From the NCBI RefSeq assembly GCF_019703835.1, contig NZ_AP023054.1:2603580-2667579 (forward strand): a DNA stretch of 64,000 bases, in the 5' to 3' direction. Positions 8,593 through 16,139 of the stretch are shown in pieces (the first letter of the stretch is position 1; the number at the start of each line of letters is the position of its first letter). The stretch is from Thaumasiovibrio subtropicus. Lineage in GTDB: Bacteria; Pseudomonadota; Gammaproteobacteria; Enterobacterales; Vibrionaceae. A model generated the notes under the pieces. It made no database searches. It had not been told where the DNA came from and was given only the letters and a program-made list of their open reading frames with translations. A program made the position numbers and the translations under genes.

Positions 8593-9075
8593 TTAGTGAC
8601 CTTTCAGTAAACTCTCAGACTCACAGAGCATCACCAAACTGCCCCCAAGTACGTCGACAATAGCCTGCTCACCTGTTTCGCCTAGCTCGCGACGACAGCG
8701 ATTAACCAGATGTTGCATGCCACTTCGCATCGCCTGCTCAGCACCCACTGAAAGCGATGAGGTAAACAGCACCCTCAACACCGAACGAAATACCCCATTA
8801 TGCTTCAGTGAGCTGTTCCAGCTCTCCAAAAAGGTTGTCGGCGTACTAAAATCCAACTCAGCATAAACACATGGCAACATCTTAAACGTCAGGGCATCGC
8901 CCATGTCATTGCGTGTTGGATAGTATCCCTGCAGTGTGCTCTTTTTGAATCCCGTTTCTTGTGATAAACGTGTCAGAGTGACGGCATCCCACCCTTCTGA
9001 CAAAAATATGTTCAATATAATAGCGTCAAAGGTGTTTTTATTTTTATCCCTTTCCGCCTTAGTAATTCTAGCCAT
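8593..9075 (-). CDS. TetR-family transcriptional regulator
   Basis: A 160-residue protein. The N-terminal helix-turn-helix is visible as FDAIILNIFLSEGWDAVTLTRLSQETGFKK and the following STLQGYYPTRNDMGDAL, typical of TetR DNA-binding domains, though the usual YYHF-like motif reads GYYPTR. The ligand domain has no obvious relative. I chose the ATG at 9075 because a TAGAGGTAAG site precedes it; an upstream ATG at 9099 and a frame start at 9129 are less supported. No target is clear: it faces a 770-base gene-free region and converges on the M20 peptidase gene. Confidence 0.75.
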   Translation of the reverse strand: MARITKAERDKNKNTFDAIILNIFLSEGWDAVTLTRLSQETGFKKSTLQGYYPTRNDMGDALTFKMLPCVYAELDFSTPTTFLESWNSSLKHNGVFRSVLRVLFTSSLSVGAEQAMRSGMQHLVNRCRRELGETGEQAIVDVLGGSLVMLCESESLLKGH

Positions 9076-9901
9076 TCTTACCTCTACTGACGTGCTCATC
9101 GCTAAGCAAACAAGACAGTATACGAACAAAGTACCTATTAGAAGTGTTTTGATGACTATTTTATTGATATGAGACCGAGATCATCCGTTTATATCATCGC
9201 AAGCAATAGTTAAAACATTAAAGTGTTGCTGTTATATACCTCTGCGGACACAAAAATCGGCATTTCGTCGCAACTATGTCAACAGCAATAACAATTCCCC
9301 CACTTAGTTGAATTTCCTCATATTTCAGTAATAATCTTATTTATCAGGTTTCAATACGGTATCCAATATGCATTAATGAATACGTTCATCGCACGCTTTC
9401 ATTGATAGATACAAGCTCTCTCGTACCCAACCCCATATACTTACATCTAAGACCCAGTATTCAACCGAACTGATCTCGATAAGACTTCACCACGACTTGC
9501 TCACAAGCGAAGAGTGGCTAATTGCAGCTCAAATACAGGGCACAAATACAGCAAAATGCTTCTTAACTAGAAGTATTTGCTATTTGTGGCGCCCAGATTG
9601 ACCCACTCAGGTTCATACACAATGATCATGTGCCTAAATAGGACGTAGCTTAAAATCCGTACGCAAGATGACTTATTTAAGAGAATTCCCCCTGAAGAAG
9701 TGATACTCTCATTCCGTTTTTCGAGTCATAAATGAGACATAGCTCAAACTCTATAACAAAAATCCTGAGTCTAGCAGAGACGAGAAGAGCAAAAAGGCAG
9801 GCAATGTAGACTAATTGGACGGCAGATAAAAAAAAGCCAGCCGAAGCTGGCAAATGATGTCGTGTGCGTCAGCCTTGGCGACGTCAGCACAGGGGATAGA
9901 A
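9076..9901. other. Gene-free region between the TetR gene and the dctM end
   Basis: About 830 AT-rich bases with no frame resembling a known protein on either strand. It contains the promoter of the minus-strand TetR gene near 9080-9200 and the dctM terminator at 9828-9851. Two loosely similar stretches near 9637 (AGGACGTAGCTTAAA) and 9731 (GAGACATAGCTCAAA) are too degenerate to interpret. This could be the remains of a lost gene, or hold an sRNA I cannot recognise. Confidence 0.5.
9828..9851 (-). terminator. Intrinsic terminator of the dctPQM operon
   Basis: On the minus strand the 6-bp stem GCCAGC / GCTGGC with a 4-base loop is followed by eight U residues. Confidence 0.9.
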
Positions 9902-11302
9902 TCAGCGATAACCGTTTATTTTGTCGAAGTACTCCGGCAGAAAAAGGGATATTGAAGGAATATACGTAATCAGCATAAGAAAGATCAGTAATAGCCCTAA
10001 CCAAGGCAGCGCTGCCCGGATCGCCCACCCCATACTCTCACCCGTAATGCCCGCCGTCACAAACAGGTTCAAGCCTACCGGTGGCGTAAGCATGCCGATT
10101 TCCATATTCACAACCATGATAATGCCCAAGTGAATGGGGTCGATACCAAGTTGCGTTGCAATCGGAAAAAGGATTGGTGCCATGATCAACAAAATCGCCG
10201 ATGGCTCCATGAAGTTGCCCGCTAACAGCAGCAAAATATTCACCACGATCAAGAAACCCCACGCGGGCAGCCCCCACGCGACAATGGATTCTGCAATCAT
10301 ATGCGGAATACGTTCGGTTGTGAGTACATGCGCAAATAACATGGCATTGGCAATGATAAACAACAGCATGATGCTGACCTTAGCCGCATCTTTGACCACG
10401 CTTCGTACTTCGGGGTGCCAGAAGCTCTGTAGCATGGCTAACGGCAGTGAAAAGGTATTGCGGGCTAGTGCGCTAAGCACCCCTTCGCCAGCATTTCGCC
10501 ATTTCACGCCCTTGAGAGGCCCGATATCTCGATACCCCCAAATAGACACTAACCACGCATAAACGGCCGCGACTGATGCTGCTTCTGTGGGACTTGCGAC
10601 ACCACCGTATATCGACCCAAGCACGATCACAATCAGCATCAATCCGCCCAAGGCTCGTCCGCCAGAGATCGCAACGGCACCAAACCCAGGGAAAGGTTGA
10701 GAAGGTAATCCTTTGATTCTGGCTACCACATAGATAGCCAGCATCAAGATGCCCCCCATCATTAGACCGGGAATAAAGCCCGCCATGAACATCCGCGATG
10801 CAGAAACTTCTGTCGCTGCTGCATACACAAGCATGACGATGGAAGGCGGGATGAGAATACCCAAGGTGCCGGCATTGGCGATAACGCCCGCTGCAAGTGC
10901 TTTGGGATACCCGGCCTTCACCATACCAACAATCACTATTGAACCAATCGCCGCCACAGTGGCGGGCGAAGACCCCGACACCGCTGCAAACAACATACAC
11001 GCCATCACGGATGCCATGGCGAGCCCGCCACGGATATGCCCAACGCAATCAATCGCAAAGTTAATCAATCGCTTTGCAACCCCACCTGTTGATAAAAAGG
11101 CAGAAGAGAGAATAAAAAAAGGAATCGCTAACAGCGTGTAATGTTCACTGGTGGCTTCAAACAGCTTTAGAGAAACAGAGGCCAGAGAGTCATTCGAGAA
11201 TAAGAGTATGGTTGTCACACTCGACATGCCTAACGCGATGGCAATCGGCATTCCCATCAGCATGCTGATAAACAATAAGCTAAACAGTACAAAAATGGTC
11301 AT
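9902..11302 (-). CDS. dctM: TRAP dicarboxylate transporter, large permease subunit
   Basis: A 466-residue polytopic membrane protein of the DctM (TRAP large subunit) family. The N-terminal FISMLMGMPIAIALGMSS and the GILIPPSIVMLVYAAATEVSASRMFMAG segment are characteristic, as is the late GNFMEPSAILLIMAPILFPIA block. The ion-transporter superfamily fold uses a sodium gradient to drive solute uptake from the binding protein. It is the last gene of dctPQM and starts five bases after the dctQ stop. An extended loop around residues 258-305 matches the long form seen in C4-dicarboxylate DctM. Confidence 0.93.
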   Translation of the reverse strand: MTIFVLFSLLFISMLMGMPIAIALGMSSVTTILLFSNDSLASVSLKLFEATSEHYTLLAIPFFILSSAFLSTGGVAKRLINFAIDCVGHIRGGLAMASVMACMLFAAVSGSSPATVAAIGSIVIVGMVKAGYPKALAAGVIANAGTLGILIPPSIVMLVYAAATEVSASRMFMAGFIPGLMMGGILMLAIYVVARIKGLPSQPFPGFGAVAISGGRALGGLMLIVIVLGSIYGGVASPTEAASVAAVYAWLVSIWGYRDIGPLKGVKWRNAGEGVLSALARNTFSLPLAMLQSFWHPEVRSVVKDAAKVSIMLLFIIANAMLFAHVLTTERIPHMIAESIVAWGLPAWGFLIVVNILLLLAGNFMEPSAILLIMAPILFPIATQLGIDPIHLGIIMVVNMEIGMLTPPVGLNLFVTAGITGESMGWAIRAALPWLGLLLIFLMLITYIPSISLFLPEYFDKINGYR

Positions 11303-11307
11303 ACTCG

Positions 11308-11853
11308 CTACTCCTTGCGCTCTGCTGATGACGATAGCTCTTCCGCTAAGTGCATGCTCTCTTTCGCTTCATCAGCAAATCCAAAGCCTGAGCGCTCTCC
11401 TTTAACAATTTGATACGCCAACACCAAGAGTCGCCAAGCCAACAATACAAAGCCAAAGATTAAACAGGTCATCGCTTGCCACTTTGGAATAGGCAGATCC
11501 TCCATCTCAATGCCTATCATCTTCATTTTGCTTAAATAGACCCAACCACCGTATAAAAACAGGCCACAGTAAAAGAGGCATAGGGTGATTGCTATCAAGC
11601 TAACTACCCGTTGAGTCATGGTTGGCAGGTGTTTAACAAAGGCATCTACCCCAATGTGTGCCCCTTCACGAATCCCCCATGACGCCCCCATCAACACCAT
11701 CCAAGCAGCGAGGTATAACGTTGCTTCCTGCGCCCAAAGCAACCCTTCATTAAACACAAACCGCAATACGACTTCATAGAAGACAAGCAGTGTCGTCGCC
11801 ACCAGCAGTAGCGCGATGAGCGACTCTTCAATCTTGTGTAGGACTTTAATCAT
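11308..11853 (-). CDS. dctQ: TRAP dicarboxylate transporter, small permease subunit
   Basis: A 181-residue protein with four predicted membrane helices: SLIALLLVATTLLVFYEVVLRF, LYLAAWMVLMGASWGIREGAHIG, the VVSLIAITLCLFYCGLFLYGG segment and AMTCLIFGFVLLAWRLLV. The motif WGIREGAHIGVD is the DctQ signature. It forms the permease with DctM. I use the ATG at 11853 (MIKVLHKIEES), which has AGAGGT about ten bases upstream; the longer frame to 11955 would overlap dctP and lacks a site. A GC-rich hairpin separates it from dctP. Confidence 0.92.
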   Translation of the reverse strand: MIKVLHKIEESLIALLLVATTLLVFYEVVLRFVFNEGLLWAQEATLYLAAWMVLMGASWGIREGAHIGVDAFVKHLPTMTQRVVSLIAITLCLFYCGLFLYGGWVYLSKMKMIGIEMEDLPIPKWQAMTCLIFGFVLLAWRLLVLAYQIVKGERSGFGFADEAKESMHLAEELSSSAERKE

Positions 11854-11865
11854 AACCACTACCTC

Positions 11866-11889
11866 TGGCCCAGTGATTCCACTGGGCCA
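11866..11889 (-). other. Perfect stem-loop between dctP and dctQ, without T-run
   Basis: A perfect 10-bp inverted repeat (TGGCCCAGTG / CACTGGGCCA) with a 4-base loop lies in the 43-base gap between dctP and dctQ. It has no U-tract, so it looks like an mRNA-stabilising 3' structure that would keep binding-protein message in excess over permease message. Confidence 0.6.
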
Positions 11890-11896
11890 TTGCCGA

Positions 11897-12886
11897 TTAA
11901 CCCTGATTACTCTCAATGGCTGCTTGAATGAGCTCAGCACCAATCTCTTTCTCAAAGGCTTGCCAAACGGGCTTCATCGCATCAACCCACTGTTGACGCT
12001 CTGACTCATTGATAGTGATGACTTTACTGCGGCCTGAATCGATGATCGCTTGCTTGTCGGCTTGTGCTTTCTCGATAGCAATGGCGTTGCCGTAAGCAAT
12101 CGACTCAGCGAGTGCGGCTTGCAACTGCTGGCGATCCTCTGCTGGCAAGTCACTCCAGAAGAAAGCAGACGTCGCGACAAGGTAATCGAGAACGCCGTGA
12201 TTTGACTCAGTAATGTAAGGCTGAACTTCAAAGAACTTCTTCGAATAGATGTTACTCCATGTATTTTCTTGTCCATCTATTGCTCTTGTTTGCAGTAGTG
12301 TGAACACTTCAGAAAATGGCTTTTTCAGCGGGACGGCATCAACAGCTTCAAACTGAGCGGCCAATACATCGGAGCTCATAATACGGAATTTCTTGCCAGA
12401 TGCGTCAGCGGGCACACGTAAGGGATCACTTGAAGATAGCTGCTTGAGCCCGTTATGAAGATACCCTAACCCCAAGATACCTTTCTTTTCCATCGAACGA
12501 AGTAACGATTGGCCTGCGGGCCCTTGCTGAAATCTATCTACAGCCTCCATATCTTTGAACAAGAAAGGCAGATCAAATAACTGAAGCTGCTTAGTGTATT
12601 TGCTGAACTTAGAAAGAGAAGGGGCAATAAAATGGACATCTCCTAAGATCAAAGCCTCTAACTCTTTTCCATCTCCAAACAACTGAGAGTTAGGGTAAAC
12701 CTTCACTTCATACTTATCTCCCATCGTCGACTCGACCAAGGATTTAAATTTCAGCGCCATTTGCCCTTTCGGCGTATTTTCAGCGACCACATGCGAAAAC
12801 TTGATCTCGACTGGCGCTGCTTGCACCGCAAACGAAAACAGCGTCGCCGCTGCTAGTGCAGATAACGAAAAACGAGTGTGTGTCAT
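11897..12886 (-). CDS. dctP: TRAP transporter periplasmic C4-dicarboxylate-binding protein
   Basis: A 329-residue secreted protein. It has a signal peptide of about 23 residues ending VQAA, then the mature start PVEIKFSHVVAENTPKGQMA, which is typical of DctP. The ligand-arginine region KKFRIMSSDVLAAQFEAVDA and the hinge segment GQENTWSNIYSKKFFEVQPY follow family order. DctP proteins capture malate, succinate or fumarate in the periplasm and hand them to DctQM; the C4-dicarboxylate assignment rests on the close pattern match. First gene of the operon, ATG with a GAGGAA site. Operator-like dyads lie upstream (12951-12968 and a small hairpin at 12912-12927). Confidence 0.92.
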   Translation of the reverse strand: MTHTRFSLSALAAATLFSFAVQAAPVEIKFSHVVAENTPKGQMALKFKSLVESTMGDKYEVKVYPNSQLFGDGKELEALILGDVHFIAPSLSKFSKYTKQLQLFDLPFLFKDMEAVDRFQQGPAGQSLLRSMEKKGILGLGYLHNGLKQLSSSDPLRVPADASGKKFRIMSSDVLAAQFEAVDAVPLKKPFSEVFTLLQTRAIDGQENTWSNIYSKKFFEVQPYITESNHGVLDYLVATSAFFWSDLPAEDRQQLQAALAESIAYGNAIAIEKAQADKQAIIDSGRSKVITINESERQQWVDAMKPVWQAFEKEIGAELIQAAIESNQG

Positions 12887-12950
12887 ATTGAGTTCCTCTT
12901 ACCTCTGAAATCTGCGCAATCACGCAGCAGTTTGATTACAATTCAGCAAC

Positions 12951-12968
12951 AAATGTAACCAAACATTT
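12951..12968. promoter_or_regulatory. Perfect dyad upstream of dctPQM, candidate operator
   Basis: AAATGT-N6-ACATTT is an exact 18-bp dyad, 65-82 bases before the dctP start. The layout resembles a CRP/FNR-class or other dimeric regulator site, but the half-sites do not match TGTGA or TTGAT, so the regulator is unknown. Confidence 0.45.
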
Positions 12969-13155
12969 CAATCGGAAAAGTGGATTCTGATAGACAGATT
13001 GAGAAAGTGAGAGTCTTAGCAGGACAAATGTGTAGATTCCTACCCCTTTTTGCAACGAGTGAGAGAGGTCGCAGCGAATAGATAGCAAAATCCCACACAA
13101 ACCATGCAGTTACACACCTATCTCATCCGCCGCACTATTGATATCCACAGTGTTT

Positions 13156-13188
13156 AATACCCAAGCTATCCTGCGGTGCTTGAGTATT
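13156..13188. repeat. Mini palindromic copy of the dispersed repeat family
   Basis: Arms AATACCCAAGC and GCTTGAGTATT (one mismatched pair) enclose TATCCTGCGGT. It shares both arms with the copy at 26878-26910 and with the outer ends of the long elements. It lies just beyond the ygbA stop. Confidence 0.65.
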
Positions 13189-13220
13189 TCGACACTTAAT
13201 ACGAAGAGATAGAGGTTAAA

Positions 13221-13577
13221 CTAGCTGTCTTGAAGGGCGTCAAGTTGTTGATGGCGATGGCAAGCGGACATCCAGTGATACTTCAACATGATGCTCGGTT
13301 CGCGCCAACCAATGCGGTCGAGAGACCAAGTGATAACATGTTTGAGCTGCAAACGTTTCGCGTCAGACATGCAGGGGGAGTCACAATAGAGGCATGCCGT
13401 TTTATGGCGACCTGAACGGCAATGGCTAATTTTTAGCGTCACATACTCTTCCAGCGCCTTACACTCATCACAAGTAACGGCACCTCGGTGTAGACGACGG
13501 CAATACTGTTGAATCATCGCAGCAATGACATGAGGCTCTTGTAATTGCGGATCCAATAATCGGACTATCGTTTTCAT
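13221..13577 (-). CDS. ygbA: YgbA-like nitrous oxide-stimulated promoter family protein
   Basis: A 118-residue basic protein with conserved cysteines in TCDECKALEEYV, SHCRSGRHK, ACLYCDSPC and, near the C-terminus, SACHRH. This arrangement matches the family of E. coli YgbA (117 residues), which is induced under nitrosative stress through NsrR and aids recovery from nitric oxide. Its biochemistry is unclear; the cysteines suggest a metal or Fe-S site. An FNR-like box sits 36 bases upstream of the start (13613-13626), supporting oxygen or NO control. It follows the histidine kinase gene on the same strand after 45 bases. Confidence 0.85.
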   Translation of the reverse strand: MKTIVRLLDPQLQEPHVIAAMIQQYCRRLHRGAVTCDECKALEEYVTLKISHCRSGRHKTACLYCDSPCMSDAKRLQLKHVITWSLDRIGWREPSIMLKYHWMSACHRHQQLDALQDS

Positions 13578-13612
13578 AACGGCGCATTATCCGCCTTTAG
13601 GGGTAAATGCCA

Positions 13613-13626
13613 TTGACCTAGATCAA
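13613..13626 (-). promoter_or_regulatory. FNR-like box upstream of ygbA
   Basis: On the minus strand TTGATCTAGGTCAA differs from the FNR consensus TTGAT-N4-ATCAA at one position. It is also compatible with DNR/HcpR-type NO regulators of the same superfamily. It overlaps the stop codon of the upstream kinase gene, giving ygbA its own control. Confidence 0.6.
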
Positions 13627-16139
13627 AGCGTGTCAGCTGAAGTCTCAGTCTGCGTCGCTTTACTACTAAAGATTTGGGCTAGCAATTGCTGTAGGTGAGT
13701 ATCGTCGATGGGCTTACCCACATGCGCTTGCATCCCAGCGTCTATACACGCATCAATGTCTTTCTGCCCAACGTTCGCCGTCATCGCGATGACAGGCGTC
13801 AACTGATTCAACCCTGGTTGCGAGCGAAGTTGCCGCGTCACAGTATAGCCATCGATTAAGGGCATATTGATATCCATTAAAATCACATCGTACTGGCGGG
13901 TATCACACATCGAAAGCGCCTGTTTTCCATCCATGGCACTTTCGACGATGAACCCTAGACGATTCAATTTGGCTTTCGCAATCTTGCGGTTGATTTGATT
14001 ATCTTCAGCAATCAACACACTCTTACCACGGGGAATCGCAATAGGCTCTGCGGCAGCCAAGCTCGCATTGGCTACGGCAGTTTCAACCAATGGGAACGTC
14101 AAGGTTACCGAGAAAGTAGAGCCTTGCTCAACTTGACTATTAACGTCAAGGTCCCCCCCCATAAGCTCTATCAAGTCCTGCGTGATCGCCAGTCCAAGTC
14201 CCGTACCGCCATACTCTCGCGTCACGGATTGATCCGCCTGCGTAAACTGTTCGAACACCATTTCCATTTTTTCCGCCGGGATGCCGACACCGGTATCAAC
14301 CACTGACATTTTCAACGTTGCCGCATCCTGACTCATAGAGACCAAATTGATTTGCAAATAAACATGGCCTTTCTCGGTGAATTTAAGCGCATTGCCAACA
14401 AGATTGATCAAAATTTGCTGGATACGTGTCGGGTCACCCAATAGCGCCGATGGCAAGTCATCATCCACCCAATACTTGAAATCGACCCGACCCGATTTTT
14501 CTATGGCGATGGGATTCAGCAACTCATAAACGTACTGCCCCACCTCGGTGATATTAAACGGCACCGCCTCTAGCTCTAACTTACTCGCACTGAGTTTGCT
14601 GAAATCAAGAATATCGTTAATCAACCGCATCAAACTTTGTGCGGAGTGATCGACCATATCAACAAAATGAGCGACCTCTTTACTCGGCTGACTTTGGCGT
14701 ATTAAATCTGCCGCTCCCATGATGCCGTTCATTGGCGTGCGAATTTCATGGCTCATGGTGGCGAGAAACTGCTGTTTCGCTTCCGCTGCCGCCAAGGCTT
14801 CCTGACGGGTGGCGATTAATGACTCGCTGCGCTGATTGAAGCACTCAATAAGACCACCCAGCTCATCACGGTACAACACAGGGAGTGGTGCAACGTCACC
14901 GGATGTTTCTTGGTCAGCCAATGCGCGTTGCACTTTATTGAGCGGGCGCATCACCTTGCGATGGAAAAAGACGTAAGCACATGCCATCGCCAGTAACACA
15001 CCTGGCAGCAGAACACTCAGTAAACTCGATTCAAGCTTGCGTACCTGCGCACTGAGGTTGCGCTCAGGTACGCTCATCATCAAAATCCATTGTGTTTGTG
15101 GCATCACCACCGCACTGAGATAAGCGTCTTCTTCTAAAATGGGGTCGCCGGATAAGACATCGTCAAAGATGACTTCCGCTGACGGGTAACGGTTCTCACC
15201 TTGCTCGACGATCGCCAATGCCGCCAACAGCGCATAGTTGTAGTTGATGCTGCTACTTCGCTTCAGCATCATGTTTGCGACTTCCAGTACTTCTGGACGG
15301 CTCTCCGCAAGTCTCCGCAAAGTGTGCGTATATTGCGTTAATCTAAGCGCCTGATTGGTATAACGATGATCTCGTTGTGCTAGCTTATCAGCCGTAACAG
15401 GTACTGGCCCATTATCGGTGTGCTCCATGACCATCTGAGGCTGAGGGTAGTAAATAAAACGCCCAGCTCGATCGAGTAAGGTCAAATACCCGCCCATCCT
15501 CTCACCTTTCTCAGCAAGAAAAGGGTGCAAGCCGCTTAAGCGCACATCAATGGTGACAACACCCGCAAACTCATCACCAATAAAATAAGGCATACTGCAA
15601 GTCACCATGGGTTCATGGGTGTGCGGGTCTGTATACGATTGTGACCAATAGATCTGCCCCGGAGACAGCCAATAGTTGGGCACATACCACTCTTCGTTAA
15701 AATAAGGGTTGGCCGGATCAAGGTTATAGTCATCGATCAAATCAAGATGATCATAACGATCTTTGGCAAGAAACAGGCTATCTAAATAGAAGCCGTTTGA
15801 GCCTTTATAGGGTTGAGGCCAAACGCCTCCCCCAGCGATCAAATTCCCAGTGTGAGGGTTGGTAAACAGTGATTCCATCAAGCTAAGCAAAGCTTCTCGG
15901 TCACCTTTTGAAGCCTCGCCGGCTAAAACGGTCGTAAGGCCTTCGATATTAGATGCAAGGTTGCCAACCGTATGGACGACCGCAACGGATTCTGCGGCGA
16001 GATGTTGCTTAACCGTTTCTTCGACCAACAACTTACCGCGAGTCTCAATAACGTAGAAAATAACCGCACACAAACTGCAAAATAAGACCAGTAGGAACAG
16101 CCCACCTTTAACTGCTAAGGACTGAAAAGATCGCTTCAT
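13623..16139 (-). CDS. Membrane hybrid sensor histidine kinase (dCache-HAMP-like-HisKA-HATPase-REC)
   Basis: An 838-residue protein. A first membrane helix (about 11-28) and a second (about 372-392) bracket a large periplasmic region with double-Cache features (NEEWYVPNYWLSPGQIYWS, then GVVTIDVRLSGL). After a linker come the H-box MSHEIRTPMNG with His464, the N-box LINLVGNALKFTEKG, G boxes DTGVGIP and GGTGLGLAI, and a receiver domain with AEDNQINRK and phospho-acceptor Asp756 in ILMDINMP. There is no HPt domain in the protein. The upstream gene supplies one: its TGA overlaps this ATG. Phosphate should pass His464 to Asp756 to the HPt protein. The ligand is unknown; dCache domains usually bind small metabolites. 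No output regulator is adjacent. Confidence 0.92.
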   Translation of the reverse strand: MKRSFQSLAVKGGLFLLVLFCSLCAVIFYVIETRGKLLVEETVKQHLAAESVAVVHTVGNLASNIEGLTTVLAGEASKGDREALLSLMESLFTNPHTGNLIAGGGVWPQPYKGSNGFYLDSLFLAKDRYDHLDLIDDYNLDPANPYFNEEWYVPNYWLSPGQIYWSQSYTDPHTHEPMVTCSMPYFIGDEFAGVVTIDVRLSGLHPFLAEKGERMGGYLTLLDRAGRFIYYPQPQMVMEHTDNGPVPVTADKLAQRDHRYTNQALRLTQYTHTLRRLAESRPEVLEVANMMLKRSSSINYNYALLAALAIVEQGENRYPSAEVIFDDVLSGDPILEEDAYLSAVVMPQTQWILMMSVPERNLSAQVRKLESSLLSVLLPGVLLAMACAYVFFHRKVMRPLNKVQRALADQETSGDVAPLPVLYRDELGGLIECFNQRSESLIATRQEALAAAEAKQQFLATMSHEIRTPMNGIMGAADLIRQSQPSKEVAHFVDMVDHSAQSLMRLINDILDFSKLSASKLELEAVPFNITEVGQYVYELLNPIAIEKSGRVDFKYWVDDDLPSALLGDPTRIQQILINLVGNALKFTEKGHVYLQINLVSMSQDAATLKMSVVDTGVGIPAEKMEMVFEQFTQADQSVTREYGGTGLGLAITQDLIELMGGDLDVNSQVEQGSTFSVTLTFPLVETAVANASLAAAEPIAIPRGKSVLIAEDNQINRKIAKAKLNRLGFIVESAMDGKQALSMCDTRQYDVILMDINMPLIDGYTVTRQLRSQPGLNQLTPVIAMTANVGQKDIDACIDAGMQAHVGKPIDDTHLQQLLAQIFSSKATQTETSADTL

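Larger units (their letters stand above)
12887..13220. other. Gap between the dctP start and the ygbA end
   Basis: No gene is visible. It holds the dctP promoter with a small CTGCG / CGCAG hairpin (12912-12927), a perfect dyad at 12951-12968, and a copy of the palindromic repeat family at 13156-13188 close to the ygbA stop. Confidence 0.6.

Noticed and set aside
9600..9750. Imperfect direct repeats TAGGACGTAGCTTAAA / GAGACATAGCTCAAA
   Set aside because: Too degenerate to separate from chance in AT-rich DNA.
9771..10028. 85-codon minus-strand frame overlapping the dctM 3' end
   Set aside because: It lies in another frame of dctM and across the dctM terminator.
12930..12975. Sigma-54 promoter before dctP (TGGTTACATTTGTTGCT on the minus strand)
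   Set aside because: The GG and GC elements are 11 bases apart, not 10, and the -24 box is poor; not accepted as a sigma-54 promoter.
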